NCBI GenBank assembly: GCA_023389135.1
Contig: JAEWEX010000217.1
Span: forward strand, 1-15,179
Direction of reading: 5' to 3'
DNA from: Pseudomonadota bacterium
GTDB taxonomy: Bacteria > Pseudomonadota > Alphaproteobacteria > Rhizobiales > Methylopilaceae
DNA length: 15,179 nt
Shown in pieces: positions 6,348 through 13,838 of this stretch; positions within the stretch are counted from its first letter, which is position 1; each line of letters starts with the position of its first letter. The position numbers and the translations under genes are program-made. The notes under the pieces were generated by a model. The model was not told the DNA's origin. It did not search any database and was given only the letters and a program-made list of their open reading frames with translations.

Positions 6348-7255
6348 TCCCGCGGGGTGGTGGGCTTCGCGGCCACGCTCTTGAGATAGGCCGCGATCGC
6401 CGCGCGGTCCTGTTCCGGCAGTTCGCCCGTGTTGCGGACGACCGCCGCCATGCTGCCGCCAACCACGTCCCCGTCCGGCTTGAAGCCGTCCGCCATGAAG
6501 GCGGCGATGTCGGCCTCCTCCCAGTCGGCGAGGCCGTCCTCGTGGGGCGTGATGTTGGGGATGAAGCCGCGGCCCTCGGGATTGGGCCCGCCCGCCAGCC
6601 TTGTGGCGGGGCGGATGCCGCCCAGCGCGTCGCGGTCGCTGTGGCACTCGGCGCAGTGGCCCAGCGCCTCGACCAGATACGCCCCGCGCCGCACCGCCTC
6701 CGGCGCGGCGGCGTCGAGCTCAAGCGGCGAGGTCTCGAGATAGATCAGCTTCCACAGCCCGACGCCGCGCGACACGCTGTAGGGGAAGGCGAGGTCGTGG
6801 GGCCGCGAGGGCGTGTCCACCGCCGGCAATGTGCGCATGAAGGCGAACAGGTCCCGGGCGTCCGCGACCTGCATGCGGGCATAGCTCGCATAGGGAAAGG
6901 CCGGATAGTAGTGCCCGCCGCCGGGCGAGACGCCGCGCATGACGGCGTTGACGAAATCGGCCTCGCTCCAGCCGCCGATGCCCGCCTGGGGATGCGACGA
7001 CACGTTGGGGGCGTGGAAGGTGCCGAAATCGGTGGTGAGCGCGAGACCGCCGCCCAGCGCCAGCGGATCGTCGCCGCCGGGGGTGGCGTGGCAGGAGCCG
7101 CAGCCCGCCGCGAAGTAGACGAGGCGCCCCGCGTCAGGATCGCCGCCCTGCCCTTGCAGCGCGGCGGCCTCGATCCGCTCAGGCTCGGTCAGCCACCAGA
7201 ACGCGCCGCCGCCGGCCACGGCCAGCAGCAGCAGGACGGCGAGCGCGCGGCGCAT
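6335..7255 (-). CDS. Membrane-anchored diheme cytochrome c
   Basis: 306-residue c-type cytochrome with an uncleaved-looking N-terminal anchor or signal (3-22), so the haem domains should face the periplasm. Two CxxCH sites are visible: CGSCH (52-56) and CAECH (201-205), each starting a cytochrome c domain. Candidate axial methionines are Met128 in the first domain and Met269 in the second. Segments such as PNVSSHPQAGIGGWSEADFV and PNITPHEDGLADWEEADIAAFM repeat the same fold signature and resemble the cytochrome subunits of membrane alcohol, sugar or aldehyde dehydrogenases, which usually have three haems. No dehydrogenase gene is adjacent, so its electron donor is unknown. It follows the cytochrome c'-like gene by 11 bp and is probably co-transcribed. 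It has no clear ribosome-binding site. Its last codons overlap the convergent MetN-like gene by 13 bp. Confidence 0.88.
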   Translation of the reverse strand: MRRALAVLLLLAVAGGGAFWWLTEPERIEAAALQGQGGDPDAGRLVYFAAGCGSCHATPGGDDPLALGGGLALTTDFGTFHAPNVSSHPQAGIGGWSEADFVNAVMRGVSPGGGHYYPAFPYASYARMQVADARDLFAFMRTLPAVDTPSRPHDLAFPYSVSRGVGLWKLIYLETSPLELDAAAPEAVRRGAYLVEALGHCAECHSDRDALGGIRPATRLAGGPNPEGRGFIPNITPHEDGLADWEEADIAAFMADGFKPDGDVVGGSMAAVVRNTGELPEQDRAAIAAYLKSVAAKPTTPRDQSR

Positions 7256-7266
7256 GAGCGCGACGA

Positions 7267-7743
7267 TCAGTCGGCGCGATAGAGTTCGTGGCAGCCGCCA
7301 CAGCTCTGGCCGGCGGTGCGGAACGCGGCGATGGTCGCGTCCGCGCCCTGTGCCGTCGCCTCCGCGCCGGCGCGGGCGTTGGTCACGAACTCGTCGAAGC
7401 GCCGCTCGAAATCGGCGCGGTTCTCGAATGCCGCGGGAAGGACCTCGCTGTCGCCGGTGTCGGAACCGTCGGGGAACAGGCCCCTGGCCTTCTCGCCGTT
7501 GGCCGCCATGGTCTCGAACGCCGCCTTCGCCTCGGCGGCGTCGAACGGCCGCTGCTCTCGCGCCATCTGGTTGAGCGTGCGCGATGCGCCGCCGATGGCC
7601 TTCATCGCCTCCTGGCGCTGGGACACGGCCTCGGCCGGCGATTGCGCCTCGGCAGAGCCGGAGGCCACGAGCCCCGCACCTGCAAGGCCGAGCGCGGCGG
7701 CGGAAAAGACGAGGCGACGAAGCATGGCGTGGCGGATGCGCAT
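7267..7743 (-). CDS. Cytochrome c' / c-556 family protein
   Basis: 158-residue exported haem protein. A signal peptide covers about residues 1-33 (hydrophobic LVFSAAALGLAGAGLVA, likely cleavage after AEA). The mature part is a four-helix-bundle type sequence with the haem site at the extreme C-terminus, CGGCH (148-152) in the last helix, which defines the cytochrome c' family. The first mature helix contains RQEAMKAIGG; a Met at this position (Met47) is typical of six-coordinate c-556 types rather than five-coordinate c'. The start at 7743 has an AGGAG ribosome-binding site 11 bases upstream; the in-frame ATG at 7725 has none. Roles known for the family include NO binding and electron transfer. 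Here the following diheme cytochrome gene, 11 bp downstream, suggests an electron-transfer pair. Its promoter region is shared with the divergent padR-like operon. Confidence 0.88.
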   Translation of the reverse strand: MRIRHAMLRRLVFSAAALGLAGAGLVASGSAEAQSPAEAVSQRQEAMKAIGGASRTLNQMAREQRPFDAAEAKAAFETMAANGEKARGLFPDGSDTGDSEVLPAAFENRADFERRFDEFVTNARAGAEATAQGADATIAAFRTAGQSCGGCHELYRAD

Positions 7744-7773
7744 GGGGCAGCGAACTCCTGGCTGAGGCGGCAC

Positions 7774-7796
7774 GTCTCGAAAGGTTCTAGCGAGAC
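7774..7796. promoter_or_regulatory. Inverted repeat upstream of the cytochrome c' gene
   Basis: GTCTCG (7774-7779) and CGAGAC (7791-7796) form a perfect 6-bp inverted repeat with an 11-base spacer, 31-53 bases before the start codon at 7743. It could be an operator or part of the 5' untranslated region as a hairpin. I see no convincing -35/-10 pair to decide. Confidence 0.35.
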
Positions 7797-7897
7797 AACA
7801 CGCGGGGTCGAGATGGGGGCGCACCCGCTCGCTATTTCGTGACCGCGGGCGCAGGGCCGCCACCTTGCCGCCGTAGAAGCGATGGAGCGTAGGCGTG

Positions 7898-7947
7898 ATC
7901 TATCGGGTTGATATATCCGTAAAGCGGTATATCTCGGGCCGATATAT
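7898..7947. promoter_or_regulatory. AT-rich operator-like array before the padR-type gene
   Basis: Three hexamer half-sites alternate in orientation: GATATA (7910-7915), TATATC (7928-7933) and GATATA (7941-7946). Each neighbouring pair forms a perfect inverted repeat. The outer parts also form a direct repeat with a 31-bp period: ATCTATCGGGTTGATATAT (7898-7916) and ATATCTCGGGCCGATATAT (7929-7947) agree at 15 of 19 positions. The array ends 19 bases before the ATG at 7967. PadR-type proteins commonly repress their own operons through such dyads, so this is the likely autoregulatory site. TTGATA at 7908 could be a -35 element, but its -10 is unclear. Confidence 0.6.
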
Positions 7948-7966
7948 GGCCACAGGGCGGAATCTC

Positions 7967-8554
7967 ATGAACGTCAGAACGCTGTGCCTCGCGCTGCTCG
8001 CCCATGGCGAGGCCACGGGCTACGACCTCAAGAAGCGCTGGACGGACGGGCCGTTCGCCCATTTCGTCGACGCCAGCTTCGGCTCGATCTATCCCGCCCT
8101 CGCGAGGCTGGAGGAGGAAGGGCTGGTGACCTGCCGCGAGGAGGCCCAGCCCGGCAAGCCCGCGCGCAAGGTCTATTCCATCACGCCCGCCGGACAGGCC
8201 TCCTTCGTGGCCGCCATGAGCCAGCCGCCCGGGCCCGACATCTTCCGCTCGTCCTTCGGCGTGGTGGCCATGTGCGCGCCGTTCCTGTCGGCGGAGGTGG
8301 TGCGCCGCGCCATCGACGAGCGGGTCGCGGAAAGCACCACCATGATCGAGGAACTGGAGGGGCATATGGCCACCTGCACATACCCGCCGCTGCGATGGGT
8401 GCTGTCATGGGGGCTGCTGCACCACCGCTCCGAGCTGTCGTTCATGAAGGCGAACCGCGCGGCGCTGGAGGACATCGCGGGTCGGCCGGACCTCGCGGCC
8501 GGCGTTGCGGCCGGAAGCGCGATCTGCGGCGCGGACGCTGCGGCCGAGGACTGA
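7967..8554 (+). CDS. PadR-family transcriptional regulator
   Basis: 195-residue winged-helix regulator. The N-terminal PadR domain (about 1-85) shows the conserved TLCLALLAHGEATGYDLKK start, the recognition region SFGSIYPALARLEEEGLV (37-54) and the wing GKPARKVYSITPAG (63-76). The C-terminal part (about 95-175) is helical and fits the PadR dimerisation region (Vir_act_alpha_C type), with a conserved RWVLSWGLLHHRSELSFM stretch. The start at 7967 has AGGGCGG about 7 bases upstream; longer starts at 7895 would translate the operator array. It lies 14 bp before the adaptor gene and is the first gene of the efflux operon, which suggests that it represses the pump and itself and is released by a small molecule, often a phenolic or antibiotic in this family. 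The inducer is not known. Confidence 0.9.
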   Translation: MNVRTLCLALLAHGEATGYDLKKRWTDGPFAHFVDASFGSIYPALARLEEEGLVTCREEAQPGKPARKVYSITPAGQASFVAAMSQPPGPDIFRSSFGVVAMCAPFLSAEVVRRAIDERVAESTTMIEELEGHMATCTYPPLRWVLSWGLLHHRSELSFMKANRAALEDIAGRPDLAAGVAAGSAICGADAAAED

Positions 8555-8568
8555 GACGGATCGTCACG

Positions 8569-9672
8569 ATGAAGATCAAGGGCTCCTATCTCGCAGCAAC
8601 GCTGGTCGCGGCCGGGCTCGGCGCCTGGCTGCTCAGCGGCGACCTCATCGTCGGCGGCACCGTGGACGCCGACCGGGCCGACGCGGACGCCGCCGGCGCG
8701 GAACAGGCGGCGACGCCGCTGTTCCGGGTCCGCGTGCAGGACTTCACGGCCGGCGAGCGCGCCGCCGTGTTGCCTGTGCGCGGGCGCACCGAGGCGCGGT
8801 CCAAGGTCGAGGTCCGGGTCGAGACCGGCGGCATGGTGGCCGAGCGCATGGCCGCCAAGGGCGCCGTGGTCGCGCCCGGCGACCCGCTGTGCCGGATCGA
8901 GACCGGCGCGCGCGAGGCCCGGCTGCTGCAGGCGCGGGCGCAGCTGGCGCAGGCGGAATTCGACAATGACGGCGCGACCCGGCTCGCCAAGCGCGGCTTC
9001 GGCGCGGAGCAGCGGGTGCAGGCGACCAAGGCCGCCCTGGACGCCGCCCGCGCGGTGGTCGCCGACGCCGAGCTGGAACTTGCCCGCACCCGTGTGAATG
9101 CCCCCATCCGCGGCATCGTGCAGGATCCCGTGGCCGAGGTCGGCGACATGCTGTCGGTCGGCCAGACCTGCGCCACCGTGGTCGACACCGACCCGATGCT
9201 TGTGATCGCACAGGTCTCCGAGCGCGATGTCGGCCGGCTGACCGTCGGCATGGAGGCCGGCGTCTCGGTGGTGACCGGAGCGGAGGCCGCCGGCCGCGTG
9301 CGCTACATCGCCCCCTCCGCCGACCAGGCGACCCGCACCTTCCGGGTGGAGGTCGAGGTGCCGAACCCCGAAGGCGCGCTGCGCGACGGCGTGACGGCCA
9401 GGATCGCCGTGCCGCTGCCGGCGACGCCGGCGCACAAGCTGCCGTCATCGGCGCTGTCGCTGGCCGACAATGGCGAGATCGGCATCAAGGCGCTTGGAGA
9501 CGACGACACCGTCGCGTTCCTGCCGGTCCAGCTCTTGGGCGACGACGGCGACGGCGTCTGGGTCGCCGGGCTTCCCGACACCGTCACCGTGGTCACCGTC
9601 GGGCACGAATACGTGGCCGCAGGGACGCAGGTCGAGCCGGTGCGCGAGCAGACCGCGGAGGGCGCGCCATGA
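8569..9672 (+). CDS. RND efflux periplasmic adaptor (HlyD/MFP family)
   Basis: 367-residue membrane-fusion protein that links an inner-membrane RND pump to an outer-membrane channel. An N-terminal hydrophobic segment (7-23) anchors or exports it; there is no lipobox Cys. The lipoyl half-motifs lie on both sides of a coiled-coil hairpin: VRVETGGMVAERMAAKGAVVAPGD (83-105 region) and LARTRVNAPIRGIV (171-184). The hairpin between them is Ala/Gln/Glu rich (about 115-170). A beta-barrel segment follows near ATRTFRVEVEVPNPEG. The ATG at 8569 is the first in-frame start after the padR-type stop and places the signal segment correctly; the ribosome-binding site is weak. The gene overlaps the pump gene by ATGA at 9669, so the two are translationally coupled. 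No outer-membrane factor is encoded here, so it probably uses a TolC-like protein from elsewhere. Confidence 0.92.
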   Translation: MKIKGSYLAATLVAAGLGAWLLSGDLIVGGTVDADRADADAAGAEQAATPLFRVRVQDFTAGERAAVLPVRGRTEARSKVEVRVETGGMVAERMAAKGAVVAPGDPLCRIETGAREARLLQARAQLAQAEFDNDGATRLAKRGFGAEQRVQATKAALDAARAVVADAELELARTRVNAPIRGIVQDPVAEVGDMLSVGQTCATVVDTDPMLVIAQVSERDVGRLTVGMEAGVSVVTGAEAAGRVRYIAPSADQATRTFRVEVEVPNPEGALRDGVTARIAVPLPATPAHKLPSSALSLADNGEIGIKALGDDDTVAFLPVQLLGDDGDGVWVAGLPDTVTVVTVGHEYVAAGTQVEPVREQTAEGAP

Positions 9673-12600
9673 TCGCCATGCTCCGCGCCGTCCTGGAGCG
9701 GCCGCGCACGGTGCTGACCATGCTCGCGGTCGCCGTGATCATGGGGACGGTCTCCTATGTCACGATCCCCAAGGAGGCCAATCCCGACATCGACGTGCCG
9801 ATCTTCTACGTCTCCATCGCGCAACAGGGCATCAGCCCGGAGGATGCCGAGCGGCTGCTGGTGCGGCCCATGGAGACCAAGCTGCGCAGCCTCGACGGCC
9901 TGAAGCGGATCACCGCCATCGCCTCGGAGGGCCATGCCGGGATCGTGCTGGAGTTCCAGGTCGATTTCGAGAAGGACGCGGCGCTGGCCGATGTCAGGGC
10001 GCAGGTGGACCTCGCGCGGGCGGAACTGCCCGCCGATGCCGAGGAGCCCACCGTCACCGAGACCAACTTCTCGCTGGTGCCGACCATCAGCGTCGCCCTG
10101 TCGGGCAACGTGCCCGAGCGCACGCTCTACCAGTCCGCGCGCCGGCTGAAGGACGCGATCCAGGTCATCCCCAGCGTGCTGGAAGCCAACCTCGTCGGCC
10201 ACCGCGAGGAGCTGCTGGAGGTGGTGATCGACCAGGTGAAGCTGGAATCCTACGACATCGCGGCGGAGGAGCTGGTCCGCGTGGTGTCGCAGAACAACCA
10301 GCTCGTTCCCGCCGGCGCGCTGGATTCCGGCCAGGGCCGCTTCAACGTAAAGGTGCCCGGCCTGTTCCAGACGGCCGGCGACGTCATGGGCCTGCCCGTC
10401 AAGGTCTCGGGCGACGGCGTCGTGACGCTGGGCGATGTCGCCGAGATCCGCCGGACCTTCAAGGACGCCAACCAGTTCACACGCATCAACGGCCAGCCCG
10501 CCATCGCCATCGAGGTGGTGAAGCGGCTGGGCACCAACATCATCGAGAACAACGACGCGGTCCGCGCCGTGGTCGACGGCTTCACCGCCGACTGGCCCGA
10601 CACGATCCGGGTCGATTACCTGCTGGACCAGTCGACCTTCATCGAGGAGGTGCTGGGGTCGCTGGAATCCTCGGTGATGGGGGCCATCGCGCTGGTCATG
10701 GTGGTGGTGCTGGCGGGGCTCGGCTTCCGTTCGTCGCTGCTGGTCGGGCTCGCCATACCGACCTCGTTCGTGATGGCGTTCCTGGTGCTGGCCCTGATGG
10801 GCCGCACCGTCAACATGATGATCCTGTTCGGACTGGTGCTGACGGTCGGCATGCTGGTCGACGGCGCCATCGTCATGGTGGAATACGCCGACCGGCGGAT
10901 CGCCGAGGGCGTCAGGCGGCGGGAGGCCTATATCCGCGCGGCCGGGCAGATGTTCTGGCCCATCACCTCCTCGACCATGACGACGCTGGTGGCGTTCCTG
11001 CCTCTGATGCTGTGGCCCGGGGTGGCGGGCGAGTTCATGAGCTACCTGCCGCTGATGGTGGTGATCACCCTGTCGGCCGCGCTGCTGACGGCGCTGGTGT
11101 TCCTGCCGGTGATCGGCGGCTTCATCGGCCGGCGACGCGTCACCGCCGAGGAGATCGAAACCGCGCGCGCGCTCACCGACCACCGAAACTTCGACCTGCG
11201 GAAGGTGCCCGGCGTCACGGGCATCTATGCGCGCACGATCGCGCGCATCATCCGGCGGCCGGGCCTCGTGCTGCTGGCGGCGCTTGGCATTTCCGGAGGC
11301 ATCGTCGCGGCCTTCGCGGCGGCGCCCACCGGCGTCACCTTCTTCATCGACGAGGAGCCGAGCCAGGCCGTGATCCTGGTGTCGGCGCGCGGCAACCTGT
11401 CGCCGTCGGAGCAGCGCGACCTGGTGGGGCTGGTGGAGCGCGAGGTGCTGACGGTCTCGGGCATCCAGAACCTGATCATGACGGCGGGCAGCGAGCCCGG
11501 CGCGCCGCGCATCGGCGGCACCCAGGACCCGCCCGCCGACCAGATCGGCCAGTTGATGCTGGAGTTCGAGGATTTCGCCGAGCGCCGCAGCGCCCGCGAC
11601 ATCTTCGCGGAGATCCGCGACAAGACCGCAGGCATCCCCGGCATCAAGGTCGAGAACCGCATCATCGAGGGCGGTCCGCCCACCGGCAAGGCGGTGCGGC
11701 TGGAGGTCGGCGGCACGAACTATGCGACCGTCCGGCAGGTCACCGGCCGGGTGCGCGCCCATGTGGACGCCATGTCCGGCCTGCGCGACCGCGAGGACAC
11801 GCGGCCGCTGCCGGGCATCGAGTGGCAGCTCGACGTCGACCGCGCCGAAGCCGGCCGCTTCGGCACCGACATCGTGACCGTGGGATCCATGATCCAGCTC
11901 GTCACCAACGGCGTTCTGGTGGGCAAGTACCGCCCCGACGACAGCGAGGACGAGGTCGACATCCGGGTCCGCCTGCCCGGCACGGAACGGTCGCTGGACC
12001 GGCTGGACGATCTCAATGTGCGCACGCCGCAGGGCCTGGTGCCGATCCGCAACTTCGTCACCCGCGAGGCGCAGCCGCAGGTCACCTCCATCACCCGCAC
12101 CGACGGGCTCTACACCATGCAGGTCAAGGCCGACGTGGTGGAGGGCGTGCTCGGCGACGAGAAGGTGCGCGAGCTCGACGCCTGGCTGAAGACGCAGCAG
12201 TGGCCGGAGGGGATCGGCTTCATCTTCCGCGGCGCCGACGAGGACCAGAAGGAATCCGGGGCGTTCCTGATGCGGGCCATGCTGGCCTCGCTGTTCCTGA
12301 TGTTCGTGATCCTGGTGACCCAGTTCAACAGCTTCTACCAGACCTGGCTGACGCTGATGACGGTGGTGCTGTCGGTGTTCGGCGTGCTGCTGGGGATGAT
12401 GATCACCCGCCAGCCGTTCTCCATCATCATGACCGGCACCGGCGTGCTGGCGCTGGCAGGCATCGTGGTCAACAACGCCATCATCCTGATGGACACGTTC
12501 AACGAGAAGCGCGCGGAGGGCGTCGCCACGCTGGACGCCGTGGTGATGACGTCGGCGGAGCGGCTGCGGCCCATCATGCTGACCACCATCACCACCATGG

Positions 12601-12887
12601 CGGGACTGCTGCCCATGGCGCTCCAGCTCACCTTCGACTTCTTCACGCCGGCGATCTCGGTGGGCTCGGTCACCGCCGGCTGGTGGGTTCAGCTGTCCAC
12701 CGCCGTGATCTTCGGGCTGGCCTTCTCCACGCTGCTGACGCTGGTGCTGGTGCCGACGCTGCTCGCCGCGCCGACCGTGTGGGGCGAGCGGATCGCCGGC
12801 CTGCGGGCCCGGTTCAGGCGCCGCCGGACCCCGCCGGCCCCTCCCCCGCTCCCGGTCCCGCAGCCGATGCGGGAGGCGGCGGAGTAG
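9669..12887 (+). CDS. RND multidrug-type efflux pump permease (AcrB/HAE1-like)
   Basis: 1072-residue inner-membrane proton-driven exporter with the RND layout: TM1 (about 12-34), a large periplasmic porter domain, TM2-6 (about 335-480), TM7 (about 535-555), a second porter domain, and TM8-12 (about 865-1035). The protein begins with the usual amphipathic MIAMLRAVLERPRTVLTML. In TM4 the motif reads GMLVDGAIVMVEYADRR, with Asp398 present but the second Asp of AcrB replaced by Gly399. In TM10 the motif is GIVVNNAIILMD, with Asn935-Asn936 where AcrB has its relay Lys. Both are also seen in RND groups other than AcrB, so the pump is probably active with a different relay. Substrates are unknown; the padR-type regulator suggests small aromatic compounds. 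The 3' end overlaps convergent pssA by 74 bp and encodes a Pro/Arg-rich tail. Confidence 0.93.
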   Translation: MIAMLRAVLERPRTVLTMLAVAVIMGTVSYVTIPKEANPDIDVPIFYVSIAQQGISPEDAERLLVRPMETKLRSLDGLKRITAIASEGHAGIVLEFQVDFEKDAALADVRAQVDLARAELPADAEEPTVTETNFSLVPTISVALSGNVPERTLYQSARRLKDAIQVIPSVLEANLVGHREELLEVVIDQVKLESYDIAAEELVRVVSQNNQLVPAGALDSGQGRFNVKVPGLFQTAGDVMGLPVKVSGDGVVTLGDVAEIRRTFKDANQFTRINGQPAIAIEVVKRLGTNIIENNDAVRAVVDGFTADWPDTIRVDYLLDQSTFIEEVLGSLESSVMGAIALVMVVVLAGLGFRSSLLVGLAIPTSFVMAFLVLALMGRTVNMMILFGLVLTVGMLVDGAIVMVEYADRRIAEGVRRREAYIRAAGQMFWPITSSTMTTLVAFLPLMLWPGVAGEFMSYLPLMVVITLSAALLTALVFLPVIGGFIGRRRVTAEEIETARALTDHRNFDLRKVPGVTGIYARTIARIIRRPGLVLLAALGISGGIVAAFAAAPTGVTFFIDEEPSQAVILVSARGNLSPSEQRDLVGLVEREVLTVSGIQNLIMTAGSEPGAPRIGGTQDPPADQIGQLMLEFEDFAERRSARDIFAEIRDKTAGIPGIKVENRIIEGGPPTGKAVRLEVGGTNYATVRQVTGRVRAHVDAMSGLRDREDTRPLPGIEWQLDVDRAEAGRFGTDIVTVGSMIQLVTNGVLVGKYRPDDSEDEVDIRVRLPGTERSLDRLDDLNVRTPQGLVPIRNFVTREAQPQVTSITRTDGLYTMQVKADVVEGVLGDEKVRELDAWLKTQQWPEGIGFIFRGADEDQKESGAFLMRAMLASLFLMFVILVTQFNSFYQTWLTLMTVVLSVFGVLLGMMITRQPFSIIMTGTGVLALAGIVVNNAIILMDTFNEKRAEGVATLDAVVMTSAERLRPIMLTTITTMAGLLPMALQLTFDFFTPAISVGSVTAGWWVQLSTAVIFGLAFSTLLTLVLVPTLLAAPTVWGERIAGLRARFRRRRTPPAPPPLPVPQPMREAAE

Positions 12888-13707
12888 GCGCGGGCGCGGC
12901 GGCGGTCGCCGTCGCCTTCCGGTGGGCGGCGTCGAGCTGGCGGTAGCGCTGGATGCCGAAGGGCAGCCCGACCAGATAGGCGAGCGTGATGGCGGTCAGC
13001 ACCTGCCACGGATAGCTGATGAGCAGGCCCACGGCCACGGCCGCACCGATGAACAGCGGCGCCACCCATTCGCGCCCGATGGCCTTGCCCGCCTTCTTGC
13101 CCGACCAGGTCGGCAGGCGGCTGACCATGAGCAGCGCGATGGCGACGCAGTAGATCTCCGCGAACAGCTCCGGCCGCGGCAGCGACGGCAGGCCGAGATG
13201 GCCGAGATACACCGGCAGCAGCACGATGATGGCCCCGGCCGGGGCAGGCACGCCGGTGAAGTAGTTCTGGGCGAAGGCCGGTTCCTCCGGCCCGTCCAGC
13301 GCGGCATTGAAGCGCGCGAGCCGCAGGGCGGCGGCGATGGCGAAGGTGAGCGAGGCGACCCAGCCGAACGAGCCGGCGCCGTCGAGCACCCAGAAGTAGA
13401 GCAGCAGCGCCGGCGCGACGCCGAAATTGACGAAGTCGGCGAGGCTGTCGAGCTGGGCGCCGAAGCTGGACGTGCCCTTGAGCATGCGCGCCAGGCGGCC
13501 GTCTATGCCGTCCAGCGCCGCCGCCGCGACGATGCCGTAGACGGCCAGGTCGATGCGCCCCTCGAGGGCCATGCGGATGGCGGTCAGCCCGACGCACAGC
13601 GCCAGCACGGTGACCAGGTTCGGGGCCAGCAGCCGGAACGGCACCGGCCTGAACCGCCGTACGCGGGGCTGGCTCGGCTCGGGATCGTAGGGCGTGAAGA
13701 AATCCAT
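12814..13707 (-). CDS. pssA: CDP-diacylglycerol--serine O-phosphatidyltransferase (phosphatidylserine synthase)
   Basis: 297-residue integral membrane CDP-alcohol phosphatidyltransferase that makes phosphatidylserine from CDP-diacylglycerol and serine. The full catalytic motif D-G-x2-A-R-x8-G-x3-D-x3-D is present as D69, G70, A73, R74, G83, D87 and D91, after the APNLVTVLALCVGL first helix. Several further hydrophobic segments follow to about residue 255. The last 40 or so residues are Ala/Pro/Gly-rich and unlikely to be catalytic; this tail is where the gene overlaps the RND gene. The start at 13707 has a GGAGGT ribosome-binding site about 7 bases upstream. It follows psd by 131 bp containing three hairpins, and together the two genes supply phosphatidylethanolamine. 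The strong match to type II PssA sequences, in place next to psd, makes this preferable to a phosphatidylglycerophosphate or phosphatidylcholine synthase. Confidence 0.92.
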   Translation of the reverse strand: MDFFTPYDPEPSQPRVRRFRPVPFRLLAPNLVTVLALCVGLTAIRMALEGRIDLAVYGIVAAAALDGIDGRLARMLKGTSSFGAQLDSLADFVNFGVAPALLLYFWVLDGAGSFGWVASLTFAIAAALRLARFNAALDGPEEPAFAQNYFTGVPAPAGAIIVLLPVYLGHLGLPSLPRPELFAEIYCVAIALLMVSRLPTWSGKKAGKAIGREWVAPLFIGAAVAVGLLISYPWQVLTAITLAYLVGLPFGIQRYRQLDAAHRKATATAAAPAPTPPPPASAAGPGAGEGPAGSGGA

Positions 13708-13735
13708 GCGTCAACCTCCGGATCGCGGCGACCAT

Positions 13736-13748
13736 AGCCGCTTCGGCT
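13736..13748. repeat. Small hairpin in the pssA leader
   Basis: AGCCG-CTT-CGGCT is a five-base-pair inverted repeat with a three-base loop, 29-41 bases before the pssA start. It is the nearest of three hairpins in the psd-pssA gap and could be in the pssA untranslated leader. Confidence 0.35.
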
Positions 13749-13772
13749 TAACGGTCCATCCTGCGGGAGGTT

Positions 13773-13790
13773 GCACGCCGACTGGCGTGC
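13773..13790. repeat. Perfect 7-bp hairpin in the psd-pssA gap
   Basis: GCACGCC-GACT-GGCGTGC forms a perfect stem with a tetraloop. It lies between the terminator-like hairpin behind psd and the pssA leader. Possible roles are messenger stabilisation, processing or a protein-binding site; none is shown by the sequence alone. Confidence 0.45.
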
Positions 13791-13808
13791 CTCGACGCGC
13801 GGTCCGGC

Positions 13809-13830
13809 GGCCTCTGCCCGGCCAGAGGCC
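13809..13830 (-). terminator. Perfect 8-bp hairpin just downstream of psd
   Basis: GGCCTCTG (13809-13816) and CAGAGGCC (13823-13830) are perfectly complementary with a six-base loop. The stem begins eight bases after the psd stop in the direction of transcription. There is no T-run after it, so it may attenuate rather than fully end transcription into pssA, or protect the psd messenger 3' end. Confidence 0.5.
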
Positions 13831-13838
13831 TGCCCGTC

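Noticed and set aside
5220..6647. Long minus-strand frame across the MetN-like gene and cytochrome end
   Set aside because: Low-complexity Arg/Gly/His-rich shadow of real genes in other frames.
7984..8568. Extension of the adaptor frame upstream through the padR-type gene
   Set aside because: The translation there is low-complexity Arg/Gly/Ala sequence and the signal segment of the adaptor begins at 8569.
9303..11762. A long open frame on the minus strand opposite the adaptor and pump genes
   Set aside because: It is rich in His, Arg, Gln, Asp and Gly with no domain, and runs antisense to two well-recognised genes. Such frames are common at this G+C content.
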